DNA of 64,000 nucleotides. Origin: JAAYLN01 sp964592855 (lineage in GTDB: Bacteria; Verrucomicrobiota; Kiritimatiellia; RFP12; JAAYLN01). Both the position numbers and the translations under genes were made by a program. Shown piece after piece: positions 51,252 through 62,683 of the stretch. Each line of letters starts with the position of its first letter. The first letter of the stretch is position 1. The notes beneath the pieces are model-generated. The model searched no databases and was not told the origin of the DNA. It was given only the letters and a program-made list of their open reading frames with translations. The DNA is taken from contig CAZQKI010000002.1 in NCBI GenBank assembly GCA_964592855.1, positions 12,594 through 76,593 of the forward strand, in the 5' to 3' direction.

Positions 51252-53297
51252 CTATTCTTCGTAGCGTCTGACGTTCGCCGTCGCCGCCTTGTTGTCTGAA
51301 GTGAAGACGACCTCGTCGATGTTCAGGCCGGGACGGTTGGAAATGAGGGTGCGTTCCCCCGCGATTTCGACGTCGATGACCGTGGCGCACATCTTGTCGA
51401 TGCGCTTCACGTTGACGCGGAGCATGAAGGGCTTGTCCATCACGTCGACGTTCTCGATGCAGAAGTTGTGGCCGTTGAAGTGGAGTCCGTTGTCCTCCGA
51501 GGCGCGGAGCCACCAGCAAAGGTTGTCCTTCTGGTCCACCTCCGCGATGGCCTCGCGGACGGTCATCAGCGTGCGCCAGAACAGTCCGGGCGCGGAGGGG
51601 CAAGGCGCGAACTGCGCGCGCTTCCCGCCGAAGTTGAGTTGGAACTCGCAGGACTCCCCGGGGTTCGTCTTGTCGATGAAGCGCATCGCGAAATGCGCTT
51701 GGCCCTTGCCGGGGTCGATCTGAATCTCGTAGTAGCGCGACGCTCTGGACGGAAAGGGCTCGGTGTAGATTTCGCCCCTCTTGAAGGTCATCGTTTCCGT
51801 TCCCTCGACGGGTCGCTCGTGCGAGGGCAGAAGTTCGGCGGGCCATTTCATGCCGAGACGTCCGCCTTTGTGGAAGGTGAGTTCGCGGAGGATGAGGCAA
51901 CTGCCCCAGCCGATGCCCTTCAGCCAGCCGCCGATCAGGCGGCGGTTGTCGTGATACGGGGCGACCATCGGGACGGCGAGGCCGTCGTAGATATCGTAGC
52001 CCTCGGCGGCGGAGTTCTCGTAAGACCCGTCTCCCGTCGCGGTCCAGAAGCCGGTAACGCCCATGATGAGAAAACGGTGGCCGTTCCACAAGAAGAACGA
52101 TGGGCACTCGCAGGAATTGCGCATGGGCTCCAGGATGCCGTCGCGCGGGAAGTTCGGGTCGAGCAGTTTCCAGGGTGACTCGATGTTCGCGGCGCGCCAG
52201 GTGCCCTCGCCGCAGTAGAGGTTGATCGATCCGTCGGGATTCGTGTAGACGCTCGGGTTCCAAGCGTCGTGGATGAACCTGTGCGAGTGCTTGAAGTGCA
52301 CGCCATCGCTGCTGTACAGGTAGCTCGCGCCCAGGGGAGGAAGGTCAGGGTAGTCTCTCTCGTCGAGGATACCCATCTCGCCGGTGGCCTTGTACTTTTC
52401 CTGAATCGTTCCGATGAGCGTGCGCTCGACCGGGACGACGCGGTCGGTGTGCCAGCCGAAGGCGAAGATATACTTGCCCTGGTTGTAGCACATCGTGCCG
52501 GTGCCGAACGACTGCCAGGGCTCGGTGAGTTCCTGCATCGGACCGTGGTCTGTCCAGTTCACGAGGTCGGCCGTGTTGAGGTGGCAGAAGGTGTGCGCGC
52601 CCATGCCCCAGCGGCTGCCGTGGTGGCGGCGGTCGTGAAGGTACATCACGTGAAAGACGCCGTCGTGGTAGAAGCTCACGAAGTCGCCGGCCCAACTGTT
52701 GTAACCGTGCGGCATGTAGTACTGGAACGAGGTGTCGAGCTTCTCGGTAACCTTGCGGCGCGTGATATGCACGGTGTCCGTTGCGACTTCGAGCCCGGCG
52801 AGCGTGGCAGTGTCCGCGTCGATTGTGCCGGCAAGCGGGTCGAGCTCGCCGACAGGGAGGTTCTCGTCCTGAATATCGCCGTCAATCAGGATCTGGAAGC
52901 GCAACCCGGTGTAGACGATGGCGATTTCGCGCTTCGCCCAGTTCGTGCCGAGGAGCGGCAGGGGGATGCCGATGCAGAGGTGGCGCCAGGTCGGGCGGTC
53001 GGCGTAACTGACTCGGATTTCCGCTTCAATGAGCTGGCGTCCGCCCCTGTCGTCTGTGAACGAAGTGTAATTGGCGAGTTGGTCGTCCACTGGGACGGAC
53101 TTGTATCCCCCCTTGAGGTAGCGTGTGCTGATGCGGAACTGACCGGGGTATTCGAGGAGCGTCGTGCCGGCGTCGGTCGTCGGATACTTGCCGAGCTTGA
53201 AGCGGAACACGAAGCCGTTGCGAATGTCCGCCGCTAACAGGTCGGTGCCGAAGGACATCTTGCGGAAGTTGTAGCGGTATAGATCTCTTGTGATCAT
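51252..53297 (-). CDS. GH32/GH43-clan glycoside hydrolase-like protein
   Basis: About 681 aa from the ATG at 53297. Residues about 25-190 form a beta-sandwich-like lead domain. The five-bladed propeller follows: PHGYNSWAGDFVSFYHDGVFHVMYL (candidate nucleophile Asp), HLNTADLVNWTDHG (the GH32-type W-H-x-S-x-DLVHW blade) and CECPSFFLWNG, whose E-C-P is the GH32 acid/base motif. A C-terminal beta-sandwich ends at 681. No signal peptide. GH32 enzymes cleave fructans or sucrose; a relative acting on another furanoside is possible. It converges on the thioredoxin gene and diverges from phnX. Confidence 0.75.
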   Translation of the reverse strand: MITRDLYRYNFRKMSFGTDLLAADIRNGFVFRFKLGKYPTTDAGTTLLEYPGQFRISTRYLKGGYKSVPVDDQLANYTSFTDDRGGRQLIEAEIRVSYADRPTWRHLCIGIPLPLLGTNWAKREIAIVYTGLRFQILIDGDIQDENLPVGELDPLAGTIDADTATLAGLEVATDTVHITRRKVTEKLDTSFQYYMPHGYNSWAGDFVSFYHDGVFHVMYLHDRRHHGSRWGMGAHTFCHLNTADLVNWTDHGPMQELTEPWQSFGTGTMCYNQGKYIFAFGWHTDRVVPVERTLIGTIQEKYKATGEMGILDERDYPDLPPLGASYLYSSDGVHFKHSHRFIHDAWNPSVYTNPDGSINLYCGEGTWRAANIESPWKLLDPNFPRDGILEPMRNSCECPSFFLWNGHRFLIMGVTGFWTATGDGSYENSAAEGYDIYDGLAVPMVAPYHDNRRLIGGWLKGIGWGSCLILRELTFHKGGRLGMKWPAELLPSHERPVEGTETMTFKRGEIYTEPFPSRASRYYEIQIDPGKGQAHFAMRFIDKTNPGESCEFQLNFGGKRAQFAPCPSAPGLFWRTLMTVREAIAEVDQKDNLCWWLRASEDNGLHFNGHNFCIENVDVMDKPFMLRVNVKRIDKMCATVIDVEIAGERTLISNRPGLNIDEVVFTSDNKAATANVRRYEE

Positions 53298-53564
53298 GAA
53301 AACGAGTGCCTTGCGGCAGTTTTCCAATACGCTTCACGGGGAATCCATTCATGATGCCGAGGCGTTTGATGGATACACATTGATCATCAAGATAGCGCGG
53401 CTGGCGGCGGGTGGCAAGGACGGAAGATGAATCGTCATGCAGACTCATTGAAATCACATGCTGTTCTCACATGCCCGTAATCGAAAGACGCCATCCTGTG
53501 CCCCATGAGCGACGTTGAAGGCGATGCGGGCGAGCTGGAGCTCACCGCTGATGAAAGGACTGAT

Positions 53565-54410
53565 ATGGCCTGCATGAATTACACCGCCCCGTATTCCGGA
53601 CCGCTGAAGCTCGCGGTGCTGGATCTGGCTGGAACCGTGGTTGATTATGGCAGCCTGGCGCCGACGGGGGCTTTTATCGAGCTGTTCGCGCGACACGGCA
53701 TCGCCCTCGCGAACGCGGAAGTCCGCGGTCCGATGGGCATGCACAAACGCGATCATATCGCCGCGCTCTGCGACCTGCCGGACGTGCAAAAGGCTTGGCG
53801 CGAATGCCACGGGCGCGCAATCACCGGAGACGACATCGACAAGCTCTATGCCGACTTCATTCCGCTGCAACTCGAAACACTGTCCCAGTATGCCGAGCCC
53901 GTCCCCGGCGCGGCAGCGGCGATCGCTGCACTCCGCGCGCGCGGCCTCCTCATCGGCTTCACGACGGGCTATTCGCGCGAGATGACCAACGTCGTGCTGG
54001 CCGCAGCGGCTGCGCGAGGGCTGGTTGCCGATGTCGTCGTCTGTGCGACGGAGGTGCCGGCCGGGCGGCCCGCACCCTGGATGGCCATGGCGTGCGCGCA
54101 GCAGACCGGCGTGTACCCGCCGGCTGCCTGCATCAAGTTCGGAGACACCCTGGTGGACATCGGCGAAGGACGCCATGCCGGCATGTGGAGCGTCGGCGCC
54201 GCCGTCACCGGCAACATGGCCGGCTGTTCGCAAGCCGAATGGGAGTCGCTGCCGGCCGACCGGCAGCAGGCAATTCGCGAATCCGCCAGAGAGGCGTTCC
54301 TGGGCGTTGGTGCGCATGCCGTCCTGGACGGCATCGCCGATCTGCCGGACCTTGTGGACGCCATCAATGTTTACATGAAGAAGGGGGGTGCTCCCGATAT
54401 TGTCGCCTAA
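53565..54410 (+). CDS. phnX: Phosphonoacetaldehyde hydrolase
   Basis: 281 aa. HAD motif I is VLDLAGTVVDYG with nucleophile D20; the Schiff-base Lys is K61 in MGMHKRDHIAAL, the PhnX hallmark; motif II is FTTGYSREM; motif IV is KFGDTLVDIGEG. It splits phosphonoacetaldehyde to acetaldehyde and phosphate. ATG at 53565 has aaagga 5 nt upstream; the ATG at 53574 is further from it. First of five genes for 2-aminoethylphosphonate use, upstream of its own transporter and of phnW. Confidence 0.94.
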   Translation: MACMNYTAPYSGPLKLAVLDLAGTVVDYGSLAPTGAFIELFARHGIALANAEVRGPMGMHKRDHIAALCDLPDVQKAWRECHGRAITGDDIDKLYADFIPLQLETLSQYAEPVPGAAAAIAALRARGLLIGFTTGYSREMTNVVLAAAAARGLVADVVVCATEVPAGRPAPWMAMACAQQTGVYPPAACIKFGDTLVDIGEGRHAGMWSVGAAVTGNMAGCSQAEWESLPADRQQAIRESAREAFLGVGAHAVLDGIADLPDLVDAINVYMKKGGAPDIVA

Positions 54411-54506
54411 CCACATGCACGCGCTTGAAGGCGGTCTTCCGCCGATAAATATTTTTTGGAATCACCCTCGCATTAATTCACGCACAAGGAAAGGAACCGT
54501 TCAATC

Positions 54507-55526
54507 ATGAAGAAATATCCATTGGCACTTGTAACCGCAGCTGTTGGTCTCGCGCTGACGGCGCGGACATCCGCCGCCGAAATCACGGTCTATACGGCGT
54601 TGGAGGACGACGAACTGGCGGTCTATGTACCGGCCTTTGAAAAGGCACATCCCGACATCAAGCTGAGCATCATCCGCGACTCGACCGGCATCATCACCGC
54701 CCGTATCCTGGCTGAGCGGGAGAATCCCGTGGCGGACGCCATCTGGGGCACGGCGGTCACCAGCCTGCTGGTTTGCGATGAACTCGGCATGCTGGCGCCG
54801 TACAACCCTCAGGGCATCGAAAAGGTCCGCAAGAGCATGAAGGATGCGGCGAACAGCACCGCACATTGGGTCGGCATCAAGGCCTGGGAGACCGGCATTG
54901 TCGGCAACACGATCGAGATGAAGGCCAAGGGGCTGGCGATGCCGGCATCCTACGCCGATCTGGTCAAGCCGGAATACCGCGGCATGCTGGTGATGCCCAA
55001 TCCGGCCTCCTCCGGCACGGGCTTTCTGACTGTCTCGGCCATTCTGCAGTTGATGGGCGAGGAGAAAGGCTGGGCCTATCTCGACCGGTTGCACGAGAAT
55101 ATGGCGCTGTATACACACTCCGGATCGGCCCCCGCAAAAATGGCCGGCAAGGGCGAATTCCCGATCGGCATTTCGTTCGCCTACCGGGGGTTCAAGCAGC
55201 GGGCGGCGGGCGAACCGGTGACCGTCGTGTTCCCCAGCGAGGGATCGGGATACGACATCGAAGCGAACGCGCTGATCCGCAAAACGCGCATCAAGCCGGA
55301 GGCGAATGTCTTTCTCGACTGGGCCATCAGCGATGCAGCGATGATGCTTTACGCAAAGGTCTATCCGAACGTTGCGACGGATGTCGCGGTGCCGGTGCCC
55401 GAGGGCTGGCCGAAGGATCCGATGTCGGTTCTGATCAAGAACGATTTGATCTGGGCGGCAAAGAACCGGCAGCGCATTCTGGAGGAGTGGACCCGCCGCT
55501 ACGACGGCAAGAGTCAGAAACGGTAA
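54507..55526 (+). CDS. 2-aminoethylphosphonate ABC transporter substrate-binding protein
   Basis: 339 aa. Signal peptide to about residue 23 (ALTARTSAAE), then a ferric/AEP-type periplasmic binding fold: ITVYTALEDDELAVYVPAFEK, PVADAIWGTA, and the long C-terminal GFKQRAAGEPV. Similar proteins (PhnS/AepX) bind 2-aminoethylphosphonate. Its place between phnX and the ABC ATPase decides the ligand call. RBS aaggaaagg is 10 nt upstream. Confidence 0.85.
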   Translation: MKKYPLALVTAAVGLALTARTSAAEITVYTALEDDELAVYVPAFEKAHPDIKLSIIRDSTGIITARILAERENPVADAIWGTAVTSLLVCDELGMLAPYNPQGIEKVRKSMKDAANSTAHWVGIKAWETGIVGNTIEMKAKGLAMPASYADLVKPEYRGMLVMPNPASSGTGFLTVSAILQLMGEEKGWAYLDRLHENMALYTHSGSAPAKMAGKGEFPIGISFAYRGFKQRAAGEPVTVVFPSEGSGYDIEANALIRKTRIKPEANVFLDWAISDAAMMLYAKVYPNVATDVAVPVPEGWPKDPMSVLIKNDLIWAAKNRQRILEEWTRRYDGKSQKR

Positions 55527-55592
55527 ACTTCCGGCGCGGAGGCCGCCGTCATCGGACGGCGGTTCTCGGCGCCAGCTTGCAGGAACCTCATC

Positions 55593-56736
<1,144 letters not shown>

Positions 56737-56747
<11 letters not shown>

Positions 56748-58911
56748 TCAAATCGAGTCGCCTGATCAACTCGATGGACTGGCGATGCGCCCGCTGGTGG
56801 ATGAGCGCCCGGTTCGTCAGCGAACCGACGCGCAGGGCTGGCTCCAGCGGGCCTTGATCCTGTTCGCCTGTCTGTGGCTGGCCGTCGGCGTTCTCCTGCC
56901 GCTGTTCGAAGTCCTCAAACGGGCCACCCATCAGGAAATACCCGTCTCCATTGAAGAACCCACCGAACAGGAGAAGACCAAGGACGCGTTCCGGGGGCGG
57001 ATTGGCGTGGCAGGCTATACTGTGCTGCTTCTCGAAGAGGCGGGAACCCCGGCGCTGTATCTGAACAACCAACCGGTCGACGTTCGGGATGGACGCGTGT
57101 TGTCGTCCGGGGACCTGTGCCTCCGCTTGGAGAAGGGACATCTGCAAGCGGTGACGGTGCATTCCGCGCCCATCGCCGGCGGCGCCCGGGAGCGGCAGGC
57201 CATCCGGCCGCTGGTCGTCGCGCGGGATGCACGGGGGGCATGGACGGTCGATGGTCGCCGGTTGCCGCTCGGCGAACGTGTCCGCGTGGTCCGCCGCTTC
57301 ATCGGCCTGGCCAATTTCAGGAGCTATTTCAGTTCACGGGGACTCTCGCAGACGTTGTGGAATAGCTTCGCCGTCGGCGTCGTCACCACCGTGATCGCCG
57401 TCGTCCTGGCTTTTCTATACGCCTACGGCTTGACCCGCACCTGCATGCGCGGCAAGCTGTTCTTCCGCATCTGCGCCATGCTGCCGCTCTTCGCCCCCAC
57501 GATGCTCTACGGGCTCTCCCTCGTCTACCTGTTCGGCAACCAGGGCGTCGTGACCACCGGCGCCTTCGGCAAGTTTCCCGGCCTGGCCCTGAATATCGGG
57601 CTGTACGGCTTCACCGGCATCGTGCTGGCGGAAACCGCCTTCACCTTTCCACCGGCGATGATGATCCTGAGCGTCGCGCTCAGTCACACCGACGCGCGGC
57701 TCTACGAGGCCGCGCGCGCCCTCGGCGCCGGCCCGATCCGGACCTTCTTCACCGTCACGCTTCCGAGCGTGAAATACGGCCTGCTCAGCGCCGTGTTCGT
57801 GTGCTTCACGCTGTCGTTCACGGACTTCGGTGCGCCGAAAATCGTCGGCGGACGCTTTAACGTGCTGGCGGTCGATATCTACAAGCAAGTGGTCGGCCAG
57901 CAGAATTTTGGCATGGGGGCCACCGTGAGCCTGATTCTGCTGGCGCCTACGCTGCTTGCTTTTGTCGCTGATCGCCTGGTGCAGCGGCGCTCGCATGCCG
58001 CGCTGACCGCGCGCAGCGTCCCGCTCGCCGTCACTCCCTCCTTCGGACGCGATCTCGGCTATACGCTCATCTGCGGGCTCACGGCCGCGGCTATTCTTTC
58101 GATGCTGTTCACGGCGGGCATCGCCTCGTTCATCAAGATGTGGCCCTACTCCTTGACGCGACCGGAAATCTACCCTGAAACCTGGACGCTGGCGCACTAT
58201 GCGTTCCGCGGCGTCGGCGGAGGCGGGTATCGCGCCTTCTCCACCAGCCTGGGCATGTCCGCCTGTACCGCGATCGCCGGCACGGTCATCACCTTCGTCG
58301 GCGCCTGGGTGATCGAGAAGACGAAGGGCGCCGAGCGCCTGCGAAAGGCCGCGTATCTGCTCTCGATCGTGCCGCTGGCCCTGCCGGGGCTGGTGATCGG
58401 CATCGCCTATGTGTTCTTTTTCAACAAGCCGTCGCTAAGCCTGCCGTTCACGTCACTGCATGTCGCCAACCCCTTCGCCTCGCTCTACGGCACCCTGGCT
58501 CTGCTGGTGCTCTCGAATATCATCCACTTCTACACCGTCAGCTTCCTGACCGCCACGACCGCGCTGCGCCAGCTCGACAAGGAATTCGAGGTCGTGTCCG
58601 AATCGATGGCGGTGCCATTCTACCGCACGTTCATCCGCGTCACGGTTCCCATCTGCTTCCCCGCGATCATCGAGATCGCCGCCTACTATTTCGTCAGTTC
58701 CATGGCCACGGTTTCGGCCGTCATCTTCCTCTACACGAGCCGCATGCCGCTGGCCTCGGTCGCGGTCGTGAACATGGATGACGCCGGCGATACGGCGGCC
58801 GCTGCGGCGATGTGCATGTTGATTGTCGGCGTAAACATTCTGGTCCGCGCCGCCACCGAAGGCGTCTGCTGGATGTTCGCCCGCCGGACTCAGACCTGGA
58901 GAAAACCGTAA
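56737..58911 (+). CDS. 2-aminoethylphosphonate ABC transporter permease, fused two-domain form with large insert
   Basis: 724 aa. Two permease units joined in one chain, as in AfuB/FbpB-type transporters. TM1 is at about 38-60; helices resume at about 207 (LWNSFAVGVVTTVIAVVLAF). The first EAA loop reads EAARALGAGPIRTFFTVTLPSVK, the second VSESMAVPFYRTFIRVTVP. Between TM1 and TM2, residues about 62-195 form a soluble insert of around 130 residues with beta-rich sequence (GYTVLLLEEAGTPALYL, AWTVDGRRLPLGERV). The usual loop is about 30. The insert should lie in the periplasm and may contact the binding protein. Confidence 0.88.
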
Positions 58912-58930
58912 CCCCGAAAGGAATGACCGC

Positions 58931-60016
58931 ATGAATCTGCCCGAAAATCCGTACCTGCTGCTGACCCCTGGTCCGCTAAGCACCACGCCCACCGTGAAAG
59001 CCGTCATGCTGCGTGACTGGTGCACCTGGGATCGCGACTACAATGACATTGTGCAGGACATCCGGCGCCGGCTCGTCGCGCTCGCCGGCGCGGACGGCTT
59101 CACCGCCACGCTCATGCAGGGCAGCGGCACGTTCAGCGTCGAGGCCGCCGTCGGCAGCATGATGCCGGCGGAGGGCAAGCTGCTCGTCCTCGCCAACGGC
59201 GCCTACGGCGACCGGATTGCGACCATCGCCCGCACTTTGCGCATTCCGCTGGAAATTCATGATAGCGGCGAAGTCGCCCCGCCCGATTCCGTCTGGCTTC
59301 ACCGTGCGCTGGAAAGCGACCCCGCCATCACCCATGTGGCCGTCGTGCACTGCGAAACGACCACCGGCATGCTCAACCCCATCGAGACCCTCGGCCGGAT
59401 TGTCAAGGCCGCGGGCCGCGTGTTCATGGTGGATGCGATGAGCAGTTTCGGCGGCATTCCGATCGATTTCGACGCGTGCGGAATCGACGTGCTGATCAGT
59501 TCCTCCAACAAGTGCATCCAGGGCGTGCCGGGCTTCGGCTTCATCCTGGCCCGCGAAACGCTCATCCAGACCTGGCGGGGTCAGGCCCGTTCGCACGCCC
59601 TGGACGTCTACGACCAGTGGCGGACGATGGAGGCGCAGGGCGGCAAGTGGCGTTTCACATCGCCCACCCATGTCGTGCGCGCGTTTGCGCAGGCACTGGA
59701 TGAACTTGACGCCGAGGGTGGCATCCCCGCACGCCACCGGCGCTACGTCGAAAACCATCGCACCCTGACGGATGGCATGCGGGCGCTGGGCTACGAAACC
59801 CTGTTGCCACCGGTCTGGCAATCGCCGATCATCACCTCGTTTCGAAATCCCCCCGGGTTCGATTTCACGGACTTCTATTACGCGCTCAAGCGCCGCGGCT
59901 TTGTCATCTATCCCGGCAAGGTTTCGACGGCGGACTGTTTCCGCATCGGCAACATCGGGGCGGTCGCGCCGGGCGACATGCGCGCCCTGCTGGAGGCCAT
60001 CGCCGCCACCCGTTGA
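58931..60016 (+). CDS. phnW: 2-aminoethylphosphonate-pyruvate transaminase
   Basis: 361 aa, usual length. PLP Lys K194 is in SSSNKCIQGVPG; MVDAMSSFGG carries the cofactor-binding Asp; LLTPGPLSTTPTVK is the family N-terminus. It transfers the amino group of 2-aminoethylphosphonate to pyruvate, making alanine and phosphonoacetaldehyde, the substrate of PhnX encoded 4.5 kb upstream. Starts 19 nt after the permease. Completes the uptake and degradation pathway. Confidence 0.95.
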   Translation: MNLPENPYLLLTPGPLSTTPTVKAVMLRDWCTWDRDYNDIVQDIRRRLVALAGADGFTATLMQGSGTFSVEAAVGSMMPAEGKLLVLANGAYGDRIATIARTLRIPLEIHDSGEVAPPDSVWLHRALESDPAITHVAVVHCETTTGMLNPIETLGRIVKAAGRVFMVDAMSSFGGIPIDFDACGIDVLISSSNKCIQGVPGFGFILARETLIQTWRGQARSHALDVYDQWRTMEAQGGKWRFTSPTHVVRAFAQALDELDAEGGIPARHRRYVENHRTLTDGMRALGYETLLPPVWQSPIITSFRNPPGFDFTDFYYALKRRGFVIYPGKVSTADCFRIGNIGAVAPGDMRALLEAIAATR

Positions 60017-60030
60017 GTACCTTGTCCGGT

Positions 60031-60059
60031 TTGACAGGTGTGGTTTGCTCTGCCACACT
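60031..60059 (+). promoter_or_regulatory. Candidate promoter with overlapping operator-like palindrome
   Basis: Perfect TTGACA (60031-60036), 17-nt spacer, weak -10 CACACT (60054-60059). Between them gtgtgg (60038-60043) and ccacac (60053-60058) form an inverted repeat with a 9-nt gap, overlapping the -10, as a repressor site would. Expected start near 60066, about 110 nt before the DUF4838 gene. Confidence 0.35.
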
Positions 60060-60172
60060 GCCTGAATGGCTTTGACAAGGCTACCCGAATTGCCGGCGCT
60101 TGCATGGGTTCGGCGTGTTCCTCTTCTGCGGGAGGAGGCGTGAACGACACCGTTGGCCAACGTGAGGTGCGT

Positions 60173-62659
60173 ATGATGACGAGAATGGAAAAGCGATGGG
60201 TTGGAATTCTGGCGACTGCCTGCATCTTGGGGCTGGCGTCTGGAGCCCACGCGGTACCGAGCGATGACGGGAAGGGCGCCGTGCAGACGAATGAAGTCCC
60301 CGTCAAATTCATCGTCAAGGACGGTCTTGCCCAGGGCAGCGTCTATCTGCCGGCCGCCTGCTCCAAGGCGATGCTGTTCGCGGTGCAGGAATTGCGCGAT
60401 CATCTCCGGAAGATGACCGGCGCCGATGTGGAACTGGCGTGGCGCGAGGCCAAACCCGGCGATAGCGGTTTCATTCTGAGCGTCCGACCCGAAGGCGAAT
60501 GGAAGGGGCGCGAGTCGGCCCAGGCCTTCACGATTACGGAATCGGATGCGCCGGTCCCCGTGGTCGCCATCACGGGGAACACCAGTCTGGCCGTGCTCTA
60601 CGGTGTCTACCAGTATCTGGGCGATCTGGGGGTTCGCTGGCTGACCCCCGGCGACATCGGCGCCAACATCCCCCGTCTGGCCGACATCCCCATCCGTTCC
60701 GGCTCACGCCACGGTGCGCCATCCTTTGCTTCCCGCTCCCTCGCGCTCTCATCCACGGAGCAGGGACATTTCGGCGGCACGGAAAACGTCAAGGCGGCCG
60801 TCTACGACTACCTCGTCTATCTCCTCCGCAACCGGACACAGTTCGGCCGCACGCGGTTTGCATCACGGGGCGCCTTTGGGTTCAACGTGGAAAGAACCGG
60901 CAGCGGCCACGCCGTGAAGCCCATGACGGGGCTGACCCCGGCGCTCATGGAGCAGGAACCGGAGCGCTTTGCGCTGGTGACGGGCGATGACTTTGTGCAG
61001 AAGCGCCGCTACGATGGCGCCCAGGTCTGCCTCTCCAACGAGAAGAACATCCAGACGGCCATCTCGAATTGCATCGCCTTTTTCGTCGACCTGGAACGCA
61101 CCAGGGATGCGCGCAATGCCGACCTGGATGAAGAGGTCACCGTCCCCCTGGGGCTCTCGGATGCCTTCGGCCTCTGCGAATGCGACTCCTGCCGGAAGAT
61201 CGCGGGGACTGAACCCCACAGCAAGGATCGCCTGGTCTGGACGTTCTGGAACCGGGTGGCGCGGGAACTCGACGCCAAGATGCCCGGACGGAAGATCGCC
61301 GTCCACTCGCCCTACATGGATCTGACCCAGCCGCCGGACGACGTCACGATCGCGTCCAATATCCTGGTTGAAACGCCCCTGGTGAACAGCTGGGAGAAGG
61401 CGCCCGAAAACCAGGCCTCGTATCCTTTCCCGAAAACGTTTCTCCAGCAGGTGACGAAGACGCGTCAGGCCGGCGCCACGCTGGGATGCTACGCCTATCT
61501 CAACTTCCCCTGGAGCCCGACGCCCCTGACGGTGCTTGATGCGGCCGAGGGGTTCGCCAAACTGGGCTACCGCTCCTATCACATCGAGGCGATGCAGCGA
61601 ACGGAGTATACCTGGCCCATCATCTGGTCGCTGGCGCAGTTCACCTGGGACAGCAGCCGGGCGCCGCGGGAATACCTGAAGGACTTCTGCAGGGACTACT
61701 ACGGCACTCCCCATGATCAGGAAGTCCTCGGGCTTCTGGAGGAAATGACCCGCAATGCCCTCGAGATGGAACGGATCGTGTTCGGCAGCGCGGCCGATAC
61801 GTCGGCGATGCTGCCCGACGAACTGATCACACGGTCGCGCGAGCGCCTCCGCAGCGCCGTGCGGCAGACGCAGGGCCGCCAGCAGGAGCGCCTGCGCCGG
61901 TTCGCCGACGCCATGGAGTCACAGTTCCTGTTGGCGACCACCTACCGGGCCTATGCACGTGCGCTGAACAGTCGGACCGAGGCGGATATCGCCGAACTGA
62001 AGAAACGCGCGGTTGGCCTGGAGGATTTCTGGCGGAAAAACAAGCTGGCGGTGATCAACACCACCGCCCGGACGCCTGCGGACGCGGCAGGCCTGTTCCT
62101 GAAGACCGACTTTGCCAACTTGAAGCCTGTTGCCCGCAAGGAGTTGGAAGGCAAGGGACCGCAGGATGATCGCTGGATGAAGGAACTGTTTGCCGGTACG
62201 CCGGTGCCCCAGGAGGTGCCCAATCTGTTTCCCTTGCCCGAGGCCTGGAAATTCCATCTCGACACCGCCAACCAGGGCCTCGCGGAGGGTTATTTCAAGG
62301 CGGACTACGACGACCGCGCAGACTGGCCGCTCGTTTCCAGCTGGAACTTTCCCACATCCCAGGGCTATGCCCCCCAGGTGGGCGGACACTTCTGGTATCG
62401 GGTGAAATTTAATGCGCCCGCGTTTCCCGACGGACGGAAAATCTTGCTGCGGATCGGCTCGCTGGACGACACCGGCGAAATCTATCTGAACGGCGTCAAG
62501 GTCGGCTCGCAACCCGATCCGAACAACTGGGACAAATCCTTTGTCCTGGATGTGACCCGGCAGATCAAGCCCGGCGTCGAAAATGTCCTGGCCGTGCACG
62601 GCTACGATTCGGCCGGCGGCGAAGGCGTGTGGCGCCCCAGCGCACTCTACACCGATTGA
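60173..62659 (+). CDS. Exported DUF4838 protein with C-terminal carbohydrate-binding jelly roll
   Basis: About 828 aa from the ATG at 60173; ATGs at 60176 and 60185 and a GTG at 60140 (behind a strong ggaggagg) are alternatives. Signal peptide (VGILATACILGLASGAHA). An N-terminal GH20b/alpha-glucuronidase N-terminus-like domain (about 60-160, ELRDHLRKMTGADVEL) leads to a DUF4838 barrel with a CECDSC motif near 375. Residues about 690-828 form a beta-galactosidase-type jelly roll (WNFPTSQGY, FWYRVKFNAP, GEIYLNGVKVG). Likely a glycan-degrading or sensing exoprotein; catalytic residues not assigned. Confidence 0.75.
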   Translation: MMTRMEKRWVGILATACILGLASGAHAVPSDDGKGAVQTNEVPVKFIVKDGLAQGSVYLPAACSKAMLFAVQELRDHLRKMTGADVELAWREAKPGDSGFILSVRPEGEWKGRESAQAFTITESDAPVPVVAITGNTSLAVLYGVYQYLGDLGVRWLTPGDIGANIPRLADIPIRSGSRHGAPSFASRSLALSSTEQGHFGGTENVKAAVYDYLVYLLRNRTQFGRTRFASRGAFGFNVERTGSGHAVKPMTGLTPALMEQEPERFALVTGDDFVQKRRYDGAQVCLSNEKNIQTAISNCIAFFVDLERTRDARNADLDEEVTVPLGLSDAFGLCECDSCRKIAGTEPHSKDRLVWTFWNRVARELDAKMPGRKIAVHSPYMDLTQPPDDVTIASNILVETPLVNSWEKAPENQASYPFPKTFLQQVTKTRQAGATLGCYAYLNFPWSPTPLTVLDAAEGFAKLGYRSYHIEAMQRTEYTWPIIWSLAQFTWDSSRAPREYLKDFCRDYYGTPHDQEVLGLLEEMTRNALEMERIVFGSAADTSAMLPDELITRSRERLRSAVRQTQGRQQERLRRFADAMESQFLLATTYRAYARALNSRTEADIAELKKRAVGLEDFWRKNKLAVINTTARTPADAAGLFLKTDFANLKPVARKELEGKGPQDDRWMKELFAGTPVPQEVPNLFPLPEAWKFHLDTANQGLAEGYFKADYDDRADWPLVSSWNFPTSQGYAPQVGGHFWYRVKFNAPAFPDGRKILLRIGSLDDTGEIYLNGVKVGSQPDPNNWDKSFVLDVTRQIKPGVENVLAVHGYDSAGGEGVWRPSALYTD

Positions 62660-62683
62660 GACCAGGAATAGCCGGAAGCAATC

